In this document: positions 17,216 through 24,414 of the stretch, in pieces
Position numbering within the stretch: position 1 is the first letter of the stretch
How the letters are laid out: each line of letters opens with the position of its first letter
Program-made: the position numbers and the translations under genes
Source: Humibacillus xanthopallidus
Lineage (GTDB): Bacteria > Actinomycetota > Actinomycetes > Actinomycetales > Dermatophilaceae
Assembly (NCBI RefSeq): GCF_006716675.1
Contig: NZ_VFPM01000001.1
Coordinates: 1,550,001-1,614,000 of the forward strand
Length of the DNA stretch: 64,000 nucleotides
Direction: 5' to 3'
The notes under the pieces: model-generated
What the model saw: the letters and a program-made list of their open reading frames with translations, nothing else
Databases searched by the model: none
Told to the model about the DNA's origin: nothing

Positions 17216-17228
17216 ATTGTTCAACAAT
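17216..17228. promoter_or_regulatory. palindromic operator for the GntR regulator
   Basis: ATTGTTCAACAAT is a perfect 13-bp palindrome around a central base. It lies in an unusually AT-rich patch in the 98-bp gap between divergent pxpA and the GntR/FCD gene. FCD-type GntR proteins commonly bind short TTG-N-CAA-like palindromes. It is 33 bases from the pxpA start and 54 from the regulator start, so it could control both. Confidence 0.6.
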
Positions 17229-17281
17229 CCTGCAATAGCGCGATCCTACGACTCCCAGCGCCGGCGGCCTAGAGTGCCGGT

Positions 17282-17974
17282 GTGGCCAACCGCGCCCTGT
17301 CCGAGGCCCTGCGCCAGATCCCGACCCGCGTGTCCGTGCAGCCCTCGGCTGCGGAGCGGGTCGCGGACGTGCTCCGCGAGCAGATCGTCAACGGCGCCCT
17401 GCGCTCCGGCACCCGCCTCACGGAGGAGACGATCGGCGCCGCCCTCGGCTTCTCGCGCAACACGATCCGCGAGGCGTTCGCCCTGCTCATCGCCGAGCGG
17501 CTCGCCGCTCGCGAGCCCAACCGCGGCGTGTTCGTCGCCACCCCCACCGCGAGCGACATCCGTGACCTGTATGCCACGCGCCGGCTCATCGAGCCCGCCG
17601 CCCTCGAGCACGGGATCGGCTTCTCGCACGCAGCGGTTGCCCGGTTGCGTGAGGTCGTCGACGCCGCACACGCCTGTCGCGAGCACGAGGACACGGCCGG
17701 GGTCGCCCAGGGCAACCAGGAGTTCCACCGCACGGTCGCTCGGCTCGCCGAGAGCCGACGGGTCGACCAGCTCATGGAGGGCGTGCTCGCGGAGATGAGA
17801 CTCGTGTTCCACCTGATGGGCGACGACCCCGGCTTCCACGTGCCCTACCTCGACCGCAACGAGGCCATCATCCGCGACCTCGAGGCCGGCGACCGGGCCG
17901 GTGCCGCGGCGGCCCTGCGCGCCTACCTCTCCGACGCCGAGGAGCACCTCCTCGGCGCGCTCCACCACCCCTGA
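17282..17974 (+). CDS. GntR-family transcriptional regulator (FCD subfamily)
   Basis: 230 residues from GTG at 17282. The N-terminal winged helix is at ~18-85: [58 protein letters not shown] is the winged-helix region by position, ending VFVATPT. The all-helical FCD ligand domain follows ([49 protein letters not shown]). A D/H/H-type metal or carboxylate site is plausible. It is divergent from pxpABC with a palindrome between, so it probably controls oxoproline utilisation. The effector may be oxoproline or glutamate, by inference. Confidence 0.9.
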   Translation: MANRALSEALRQIPTRVSVQPSAAERVADVLREQIVNGALRSGTRLTEETIGAALGFSRNTIREAFALLIAERLAAREPNRGVFVATPTASDIRDLYATRRLIEPAALEHGIGFSHAAVARLREVVDAAHACREHEDTAGVAQGNQEFHRTVARLAESRRVDQLMEGVLAEMRLVFHLMGDDPGFHVPYLDRNEAIIRDLEAGDRAGAAAALRAYLSDAEEHLLGALHHP

Positions 17975-18044
17975 ACGATGCCGCGGCCTGCGGCGATGTG
18001 GCCACGCAGCCTTCCGTGACGTCGATCTCCGGGGGGGAAGCCAC

Positions 18045-18188
18045 TCAGCGGACGGGCTCCGACCCCCGCAGGATCGACGACATCTTCTTGCCCTTGGCGA
18101 CGTAGTGCGGATAGATGCTGGCGAAGCTCGCGTCGAAGATCCGGTGACGCGAAGGCCCGGCCTGCTGGGGCGCGTCGGAGAGCGGCAT
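18045..18188 (-). pseudogene. internally deleted DUF2200 gene
   Basis: An uninterrupted 47-codon reading frame starting MPLSDAPQQAGPS. Residues ~14-30, HRIFDASFASIYPHYVAK, match the start of DUF2200 proteins, which from memory run HRIY-x-M-x-FASVYPLYVxKAExKGR for ~115 residues. Here the next residues, AKGKKMSSILRG, resemble the extreme C-terminus of the family (ELAKGKxMEKILR). The protein therefore looks like the two ends joined, with ~70 internal residues lost in frame, perhaps between short AK-coding repeats. It lies just downstream of the DUF427 gene, 10 bases away. Possibly still translated, but it cannot form the normal fold. Confidence 0.55.
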
Positions 18189-18198
18189 GCCGCCCAGC

Positions 18199-18999
18199 CT
18201 AGATCGCGCCGGGTCCCGCGCCGGCCGGCTCACCGGGCATCGCAGTGCTGACCGCCACGCCGTCGACCTCCACCGTGGCCGCCCGCCAGAAGCTGACGAG
18301 GTCCTTGACCTGGAGCGCGTCGTGCAGGGGGTCGGGGTAGAACCACGCCACGTCCGGAGCCCCCGGAGCGCTGAGGTAGGACGCGATGCCCTTGTAGGCA
18401 CAGACGGTGTGCGTCTCGGACGGGGTGAGCAGCTCCATCCGGACGTCCTCGCGCGGCAGGTACCACCGCACCGGCAGCCCCGTCTCGATGAGCATCGTCG
18501 CGCGGGAGGACTCGGCGATGGTCGTGCCGCCCACCTCGACGCGGACGTGCCGGCTGCTACGCAGCACATCGATCCGCTTGAACGGGTCGTGGGGGTGACC
18601 CATGACGTGCTCGTCCTCCTCGAGCCACTCGAACGGCTCCCACTGGAGGACGACGCGACCGCCGAGGTCGGGATCGTCCGGACGGAAGCCGACCTCGCCG
18701 TGGCCGTCGAGGTGGAGCGAACGCCCCGGCACGGTGTGCCACTCGTTGTGGTGGGGCGGCAGCACGGGTGCGTGCAGCTCGGGCACGGGTGAAGGCTCGT
18801 GCTCACTGAGCTGCAGGTGCAGGTCACCCGGCGGGACGGCATACCAGGGCACGACGCGGCGCGGCTCGTAGACGAGCAGCGCGTCACGGGTGTCGAGGAC
18901 GGTCTGGCCGTCCAGCAGTGCGCGAATTCGCTTGGGGGTGCGGGCAAAGCGCAGCTCGCCCAGTCCGCGGAACCAGTCCTGCTCGAGGTCGACGGCCAT
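18199..18999 (-). CDS. DUF427-family protein with two DUF427 domains
   Basis: 266 residues. The family core appears twice. The N-terminal copy has RIRALLDGQTVLDTRDALLVYEPRRVVPWYAVPPGDL (the D-T-x-x-x-L-V-x-E motif). The C-terminal copy, ~150 onward, has VRVEVGGTTIAESSRATMLIETGLPVRWYLPREDV, TVCAYKGIASYLS, DVAWFYPDPLHDALQVKDLVSFW. The second copy keeps the conserved CxYKGxAxY and WxYxxP elements; the first is more diverged. Double-domain forms are common in actinobacteria. The biochemical role is not known. Start ATG at 18999 gives MAVDLEQDWFRGL. Confidence 0.85.
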   Translation of the reverse strand: MAVDLEQDWFRGLGELRFARTPKRIRALLDGQTVLDTRDALLVYEPRRVVPWYAVPPGDLHLQLSEHEPSPVPELHAPVLPPHHNEWHTVPGRSLHLDGHGEVGFRPDDPDLGGRVVLQWEPFEWLEEDEHVMGHPHDPFKRIDVLRSSRHVRVEVGGTTIAESSRATMLIETGLPVRWYLPREDVRMELLTPSETHTVCAYKGIASYLSAPGAPDVAWFYPDPLHDALQVKDLVSFWRAATVEVDGVAVSTAMPGEPAGAGPGAI

Positions 19000-19106
19000 G
19001 TCTCAGTGTGGGCGCCCGCGCGCACGTCCACAACGGCCTCGGCGGCAGTGCGTCAGCGGGACGTTCGGCACTGGGACGGCCGAGGCTGACGCGCGAGTCT
19101 GGACCC

Positions 19107-20117
19107 ATGAGGGCGGCCAGCCCACACCCGGCTGCGCGACGTCGCCCCGACGGGCGACGCGTGGCGGCGGCATACGCCCCTGCAGGGCGCCACCGGGTGC
19201 GCAACGTCGCCCAGGAGCTGCTCCTCTTCCTCGGCCTGGCCGTCGTGCTGGGAGCGGCCGCATGGCTGCTCGCGGGCACCGCTGGGCTCCTCTGGGCAAC
19301 GGTCACCGTGGTGGTCCTCGCGATGCTGCGCCCGCGGGTGCCGACGGCGTGGATCCTCTCCCTGTATGCCGCCCAGCCCGTCCCCCGCGCAGCCGCACCC
19401 CGTCTGCACGACCTCGTCGACGTGCTCTCCGAGCGGGCACATCTCGAGCGACGGCCGGCGGTGTTCTACGTCGCGAGCCCGCAGGTCAATGCCTTCGTCG
19501 TCGGCCGCGGGGAGGACGCGGCGCTCGCCGTCACCGACGGGCTGCTCCGTCTGCTCGACGGGCGCGAGCTCGCGGCCGTCGTCGCCCACGAGGTCAGCCA
19601 CCTGCGCAACGGCGACACGGCGGTCATGAGCCTGTCCGACCTCGTGGCCCGGCTCTCCCAGTGGATGTCGTGGGTCGGGCTGTGGTCGGGCCTGCTCACC
19701 CTGCCACTCGCCATCAGCCGCGACAGCCTCGTCCCCCTCCTCGTGTCGATGGTCCTCGTCGCCGTGCCGATGCTCGTGACGCTGATGCAGCTGGCCGTGT
19801 CGCGGTCGAGGGAGTACGACGCCGACCTCGACGCCGCCTCGCTCACGGGCGACCCGGAGGGGCTCGCCCGGGCCCTCGTCGTCCTCGAGCACGCCGACGG
19901 GCGCATCTGGGAGCGGATCCTCGTCGGCCGCTCGGCCGGCCCCGACCCGCTGCTGCTCCGGACACATCCGCCGACCGACGAACGCGTCCGCCGGCTCATG
20001 GCGCTGGAGGCGGACGTGACCGGGCAGCCACTGCCGACGACGCCCTACCGGGTGGTCATCATCTACCCTCCGGCGACCGACAGCCCGCGACTGCGACGCA
20101 CCGGCATCTGGTGGTAG
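19107..20117 (+). CDS. M48-family zinc metalloprotease, membrane-bound
   Basis: 336 residues. Two N-terminal membrane helices lie in VAQELLLFLGLAVVLGAAAWLL and WATVTVVVLAML. The protease domain follows, with conserved PQVNAFVVGRGEDAALAVTDGLLRLL. The zinc motif is HEVSH at 161-165 (H161, E162, H165) followed by LRNGDTAVM, and the third zinc ligand is in SREYDADLDAASLTG. Two more helices separate these, as in HtpX-like proteases. The C-terminus, LLRTHPPTDERVRRLMAL, is the usual HPP-x-x-x-R-I-x-x-L motif. It probably degrades damaged membrane proteins. ATG at 19107 was chosen because upstream in-frame sequence is antisense to the DUF427 gene. Confidence 0.88.
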   Translation: MRAASPHPAARRRPDGRRVAAAYAPAGRHRVRNVAQELLLFLGLAVVLGAAAWLLAGTAGLLWATVTVVVLAMLRPRVPTAWILSLYAAQPVPRAAAPRLHDLVDVLSERAHLERRPAVFYVASPQVNAFVVGRGEDAALAVTDGLLRLLDGRELAAVVAHEVSHLRNGDTAVMSLSDLVARLSQWMSWVGLWSGLLTLPLAISRDSLVPLLVSMVLVAVPMLVTLMQLAVSRSREYDADLDAASLTGDPEGLARALVVLEHADGRIWERILVGRSAGPDPLLLRTHPPTDERVRRLMALEADVTGQPLPTTPYRVVIIYPPATDSPRLRRTGIWW

Positions 20118-20133
20118 GACGAAGGAGAACGCC

Positions 20134-20649
20134 ATGACGATCACCACGGAGTCCGAGCGACTCAGCGCCGCACCACAGGGCCGCCGCAGGACCCTGCGCC
20201 TGACGACTGCCATCCTGTGCGGGGTCACCGCCGTCGCCTACCTCGTCCTTGCCCTGCTGGTCGCGCGGGCGCAGTCGAGCCCCGGGTGGACGGATGTGGC
20301 ACAGGGGGGTGGGCGCATGGACAGCATCTACGGGATCTACATCTTCGCGGCCGTTCCCTACCTCATCGGGGCAGCGCTCAGCGTGCGGCTCGACCGCACC
20401 GTCATCTGGGTGCTGGGCGCCTGCACCCAGGTCGCGATCCTCGCGGGGCTGCTCTGGCTCGGGCTCGCGGTCATCGGGCCCGGTGGGCCCGAGGCAGAGC
20501 CCACCGTCTTCGACTATGCGCCGCTGAGCGGTCTGGGCATGGCCTGGTGGGCGGCTGCGATCTCGGGGGCTCAGGTCGTGCTTCTCGCACTGCTCACCTA
20601 CCTGGCCCTGACGCCTGAGCACCGGCAGGGGACGGCAGCGGCGGAGTAG
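20134..20649 (+). CDS. four-helix membrane protein, unknown
   Basis: 171 residues. It begins MTITTESERLSAAPQGRRR, then four hydrophobic segments: LTTAILCGVTAVAYLVLALLV, IYGIYIFAAVPYLIGAAL, TVIWVLGACTQVAILAGLLWLGLAVI and WWAAAISGAQVVLLALLTYLAL. No charged residues suggest transport or catalysis. GAAGGAG precedes the ATG by 7 bases. It is 16 bases after the M48 protease gene on the same strand, so the two are probably co-transcribed. I do not recognise a family. Confidence 0.7.
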   Translation: MTITTESERLSAAPQGRRRTLRLTTAILCGVTAVAYLVLALLVARAQSSPGWTDVAQGGGRMDSIYGIYIFAAVPYLIGAALSVRLDRTVIWVLGACTQVAILAGLLWLGLAVIGPGGPEAEPTVFDYAPLSGLGMAWWAAAISGAQVVLLALLTYLALTPEHRQGTAAAE

Positions 20650-20927
20650 GCCCCAGCGGAACCCGCGGAGGCCGTTGCGGTGACGGACCCTGGTGGAGGA
20701 CTACCCGACCGCGCCGCTCACCCAGAGGCGGCGTCTCCACAACGACGTGCTCCTCGAGGTGAACGCGCTGTGGTCGAGGATCTGACCGTGGCCGTCTCAG
20801 GCGGCCGCGCCGACGCCCCGAGGCGCTGGGTGGTCCCGGGCTTCGCTCGATTGCCGGTCAGGGCGCTCTCAGCAGGACTACCGTCGGAACGCAGGCCCCG
20901 TCGTGGGCCATGGTGTGGGAGGCGACC

Positions 20928-21217
20928 ATGAACCTGAAGGAATCCCTGTGCGCCGTCGAGCTCTTCTGCGAGCTGCCCGACGACCTCGCCGAAGAGGTGA
21001 TCTCTCGCGGGTCCACGGTCACGGTCGGCCCCGGCGTCCCGGTCGTCAACCAGGGTGATCGCAGCGCAGGCATGGTGATGCTCATCGAGGGCTCTGCCGA
21101 CGTCGTCGTCGACGGTCGTGTCGTGGGTTCCCGCACGTCGCCATGCTGCTCCTCAAGGGCCTGGTTGCACGCGTGCGCAGGCTCGAGGCCCAGGAGACCG
21201 CCCCGGGCGGCGGCTGA
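20928..21217 (+). pseudogene. internally deleted cyclic-nucleotide-binding domain gene
   Basis: The first ~70 codons (MNLKESLCAVELFCELPDDLAEEV, GPGVPVVNQGDRSAGMVMLIEGSADVVVDGRVVG) are the N-terminal half of a CRP-type cNMP-binding beta roll. The reading then leaves the family. In another frame the next bases encode PHVAMLLLKGLVARVRRLEA and stop at 21215-21217. That is the expected C-terminal helix of the same domain. About 60 codons, including the phosphate-binding PGDxFGE-RSA region, are missing, and the junction is out of frame near 21128. The uninterrupted frame runs on into the next gene, giving a false long reading. The 278 bases before it (20650-20927) hold only a possible degraded C-terminal fragment. 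Confidence 0.6.
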
Positions 21218-21281
21218 CAGTCGTCCGTATGCCGCCGCGCCTGGAGCTCGCCGGACCGGCCGCGGCTGGCAGGCTGGCTCC

Positions 21282-21791
21282 ATGATCCTGCCGGAGGTCC
21301 GCGACCCGCGCCTCGTCACGATCCGGCGCGGCGGCCTGCTCAGTGATGCTGACCACCGGCTGCTGGCGCAGTGGGCCGCCGAGTGTGCGGAGCACGTGCT
21401 CCCTCTCTTCGAGACCGAGGTGCTGTCGGACACCCGCCCTCGCGACGCGATCGCCGCGGCACGCGCATGGGCCGAGGGCGAGATGGCGATGATGGCGGCA
21501 AGGGCCGTCGGAGGGCACGCCATGGCCGCCGCGCGACCGCTGCGAGGCGCAGCCCGGTTCGCCGCCTACGCCGCAGGCCAGGCCGCCTGCGTGGGTCATG
21601 TGGCCGAGCACGACCTCGGCGCCGCCGCCTACGCCATCAAGGCCGTCCGGGCATCCGATCCGGGCAACGACGACGCCGGCCGGCTGGAGCGTGACTGGCA
21701 GCGCAACCAGCTGCCCGAGCAGGTCCGGACCCTCGTCATCGAGGACCAGTCGCGCCGCAACGCCATCTGCTGGTCCGTGTTCGACGACTGA
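21282..21791 (+). CDS. Imm5-like putative immunity protein
   Basis: 169 residues, all-helical. It begins MILPEVRDPRLVTIRRGG. The ALAQWAAECAEHVLPLFETEVLSDTRPRDAIAAARAWAEGE region and AAYAAGQAACVGHVAEHDLGAAAYAIKAV are typical of the Imm5 (putative immunity) family, where ECAExVLPLFE, DxRPRxAIxAxRAWxxGE and the His-containing GHVxEHxLGA segment are conserved. The C-terminus is LERDWQRNQLPEQVRTLVIED. Such proteins neutralise toxins of polymorphic toxin systems, but no toxin gene is visible nearby. ATG at 21282 was chosen because the upstream frame is the disrupted cNMP-binding gene. Its neighbour at 21906 carries a second copy of this domain. Confidence 0.7.
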   Translation: MILPEVRDPRLVTIRRGGLLSDADHRLLAQWAAECAEHVLPLFETEVLSDTRPRDAIAAARAWAEGEMAMMAARAVGGHAMAAARPLRGAARFAAYAAGQAACVGHVAEHDLGAAAYAIKAVRASDPGNDDAGRLERDWQRNQLPEQVRTLVIEDQSRRNAICWSVFDD

Positions 21792-21905
21792 GGACGTGGC
21801 CGGCGTGGCGTGCAGTCTTCTCGATCAGGTGCGGCCCCCCAGCGCAGGTCGGTGATCGGCACGTGAAGTCCCAGCGTCCGGGAGCCCTGTGCGAAACTCG
21901 GGAGG

Positions 21906-22859
21906 ATGCAGACCCCCTCGGGTGACTTCGCGCTGACGACCGAGGAGCTGCGCGCCGTTGCCGCGTATGCCGCCTCGTGCGCCGAGCCCGCCCTCGTGAT
22001 CTTCCAGAAGGCCCACCCCGACGACCCGCGCCCAGCCGCCGCTGTGGAGGCCGCCCGGGTGTTCGCCGAGGGGGCGCCCCGTTCGAGCCTCCAGCGCACG
22101 GCCGCCACCGACGCCCACCGAGCAGCACGCGACGCCGAGACAGAGGCGCCCCGGCACGCAGCAAGCGCTGCAGGGGATGCGGCCGGGGCGGCATACCTCC
22201 ATCCGTTGGCGAAGGCGACGCAGGTGCGCCACATCCTGGGCGCCGCTGCCCACGCGGCGCGAGCGGCGGAGCTCGCACGCGGCGACGACCCCGTGGTCGC
22301 GGAGTACGTCGTCACGGCTGCGGCCAAGCGAGCCACACCGGTCGTCCTCGACGTGCTGACCCGCTATCCGCGCGCGCCGGAGGGGCGCACCCGGGTCGCC
22401 GTCCTCATGACGCGGCTCGACAGCCTGCTCCGCGACCCTCCGCCGCCCCGGCGCGTCGTCGACGACCCCGGGCCGTTCTTCCACGGCACCAAGGCCGACG
22501 TGCGCCCGGGTGACCTGCTGACGCCGGGCTGGCGCTCGAACTACGGCTCCGGGCGCCGGGCCAACCACATCTACCTGACGGCGTCGCTCGGGGGTGCACC
22601 CCTCGCGGCCGAGCTCGCCCGGGGTGACGGACCGGGGCGGGTCTACCGGGTCGAGCCGCTCGGCACCATCGAGGACGACCCGAACGTCACCGACAAGCGC
22701 TTCCCCGGCAACCCGACCCGCTCCTACCGGACGACCGAGCCGCTGCGGGTGATCGAGGAGATCACGGGCTGGGAGCCACCCCCCGCGGAGATGGTTGCCC
22801 ACCTTCGCGAGCGCATGGGCGAGCTCGCCGAGCTCGGCATCGAGGCGATGGACGACTGA
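21906..22859 (+). CDS. Imm5-like domain fused to Arr-type rifampin ADP-ribosyltransferase
   Basis: 317 residues in two parts. Residues ~10-150 are an Imm5-like helical domain (TEELRAVAAYAASCAEPAL, DDPRPAAAVEAARVFAEG, AYLHPLAKATQVRHILGAAAHAARAAEL). Residues ~188-317 are a full Arr enzyme: FFHGTKADVRPGDLL, RRANHIYLTASL, AELARGDGPGRVYRVEPLG, IEDDPNVTDKRFPGNPTRSYRT, PLRVIEEITGWE. The family's His, Tyr and Asp catalytic positions are present as H193, Y223 and D247/D248. Arr transfers ADP-ribose from NAD+ to rifamycins; it is normally a free ~140-residue protein. Rifampin resistance is therefore likely, and the fusion is unusual. ATG at 21906 has no strong ribosome binding site. Confidence 0.85.
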   Translation: MQTPSGDFALTTEELRAVAAYAASCAEPALVIFQKAHPDDPRPAAAVEAARVFAEGAPRSSLQRTAATDAHRAARDAETEAPRHAASAAGDAAGAAYLHPLAKATQVRHILGAAAHAARAAELARGDDPVVAEYVVTAAAKRATPVVLDVLTRYPRAPEGRTRVAVLMTRLDSLLRDPPPPRRVVDDPGPFFHGTKADVRPGDLLTPGWRSNYGSGRRANHIYLTASLGGAPLAAELARGDGPGRVYRVEPLGTIEDDPNVTDKRFPGNPTRSYRTTEPLRVIEEITGWEPPPAEMVAHLRERMGELAELGIEAMDD

Positions 22860-22905
22860 GGGCCGGATCAACCCTGCTCGTCCGACCCCGGCCCGCCACT
22901 CATCC

Positions 22906-24180
22906 TCAGCCGACCAGCGCGGTGGTGCGCAGGTAGCGGCCGAAGTGCGGCACCGTGAACGCGATGAGCCCTCGCTCACCGGAGTAGATGAGCCCCTTCT
23001 TGATGAGCGCGTCGCGCGCCGGCGACAGCGACTGCGGCTTGCGCCCCAGCACCTCCGCCACCGCCGAGGTGGGCACGGCCTCCCGCTCGCCCACGATGCC
23101 GTATGCCGTCACCCCGCTCGCGTCGTCATCGGCGGTCACTGGCGAATCCGTTTCCGCACCAGGGGAATTCAGCAGCGCGGCATCAGCCATCGCCCGCAGG
23201 TACTCGCGCTCGGCAGGCGTGGCCCGCTCGTAGCGGGAGCCGAAGAAGCCGACCGCCAGCTCGGACTCGGCCTCGGGTGCCGCGACGCGGATGTCCTGGG
23301 CCGTGACCGGCGAGGTCGGCGCGACGTCCCACACGACCTTGCCGTAGGCCTGGATGAAGTAGGGGTAGCCCGCGGTGATGGCATACATCTCGTCGAGGGC
23401 CTCGGACGTGAACTCGCAGCCCTCCTCCGCCGCCGGCCCGACGAGCGCCTGGTCGGCGGCCTCGCGGGGCAGGCGGTCGATGCGCGAGTAGCGAAAGAGC
23501 CTCTCGGAGTATGACTTCGACGCCGAGAGCACGGCCGGCAGGTGGGGCAGCCCGGCGCCGACGACGATGACGGGCAGGCCCGACTGCGAGATCTCGTGGC
23601 AGGCCGCGCAGAGCGCCGAGACGTCCTCGGGGTCGAGGTCCTGCATCTCGTCGATGAAGATGGCGACGCCCTTGCCGACGTCGGCGGCGAGCCCGCCGAT
23701 GTCGGTGAAGAGCTCGACGAGGTCGATCTCGATGTCACCGGAGTCGGCCCGCCCGGTCACCGCGGGCACGTCGATGCCGGGCTGCCACCGATCGCGCAGC
23801 TTGGCGGCGGAGGGTGCCTCACGCAGCGCGAAGGCCTTGACGATGCCGAGCACCTGGTCGACCTCGGAGCCGCGCGGGTGCCCCAGCTCGCGCACCGCCT
23901 GGTGGGCGGCGGCGGCCAGGGGACGCCGCAGCCGCTGGTCGGGCCGGGCCTCGAACTTGCCGGTGCCCCAGTTGGCGCGCACCGCGGAGCTGCGCAGGGC
24001 GTTGAGCAGGACGGTCTTGCCGACCCCGCGCAGACCCGTCAGGACGATGGAGCGCTCCGCGCGGCCACGTGCGATCCGCTCGAGCACGACGTCGAAGGTG
24101 CGCAGCTGCTCGTCGCGGCCGGCGAGCTCGGGTGGGCGCTGACCGGCGCCGGGCGCATACGGGTTCGTGATCGGGTCCAC
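22906..24180 (-). CDS. AAA ATPase, Orc1/Cdc6-like
   Basis: 424 residues from GTG at 24180. It starts MDPITNPYAPGAGQRPPELAGRDE, the E-L-x-G-R-D-x-x segment common to Orc1/Cdc6-like and related STAND ATPases. Walker A GLRGVGKT is at ~49-56 and Walker B IFIDEMQDLD at ~174. VIVVGAGLPHLPAVL and RYSRIDRLPREAA follow as sensor-like segments. The C-terminal ~90 residues form a winged-helix-like domain (TSAVAEVLGRKPQSLSPARDALIKKGLIYS). There is no obvious effector domain. Its leader is AT-rich with TATACC 13 bases ahead of GTG and no ribosome binding site, suggesting leaderless translation. Role unknown; DNA binding and regulation or defence are possible. Confidence 0.75.
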   Translation of the reverse strand: MDPITNPYAPGAGQRPPELAGRDEQLRTFDVVLERIARGRAERSIVLTGLRGVGKTVLLNALRSSAVRANWGTGKFEARPDQRLRRPLAAAAHQAVRELGHPRGSEVDQVLGIVKAFALREAPSAAKLRDRWQPGIDVPAVTGRADSGDIEIDLVELFTDIGGLAADVGKGVAIFIDEMQDLDPEDVSALCAACHEISQSGLPVIVVGAGLPHLPAVLSASKSYSERLFRYSRIDRLPREAADQALVGPAAEEGCEFTSEALDEMYAITAGYPYFIQAYGKVVWDVAPTSPVTAQDIRVAAPEAESELAVGFFGSRYERATPAEREYLRAMADAALLNSPGAETDSPVTADDDASGVTAYGIVGEREAVPTSAVAEVLGRKPQSLSPARDALIKKGLIYSGERGLIAFTVPHFGRYLRTTALVG

Positions 24181-24339
24181 GATCGGAGGGTATATGCGTC
24201 TCTATCGAAAACCTGAGACATCCGGATAGAGGGGCATCGGCGCGTCGTTCGCGCAGAACCGCCAGCGGTGCCCACGCACGGTCTGGGTCACCCCCCATGG
24301 TCACTTGATTCGGATTCCACTGAATCTGGGCATGAAAAA

Positions 24340-24381
24340 GCGCCGTTCCGCACGGTCAGGGGTGGTCATGCGGAACGGCGC
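24340..24381 (-). terminator. intrinsic terminator downstream of pdxY
   Basis: Perfect 13-bp inverted repeat: GCGCCGTTCCGCA at 24340-24352 and its complement at 24369-24381, with a 16-nt loop. Read on the minus strand it is followed by CTTTTTC, a clear U-tract. It lies 34 bases beyond the pyridoxal kinase stop. Confidence 0.85.
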
Positions 24382-24414
24382 GATGCGACTATAACGCGCT
24401 CGGAGCCCGTACGG

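Noticed and set aside
20650..20927. A further gene between the membrane protein and the cNMP-binding remnant
   Set aside because: Only a ~30-residue fragment, LVEDYPTAPLTQRRRLHNDV then a stop, looks protein-like and has no start. It may be the tail of a lost gene.
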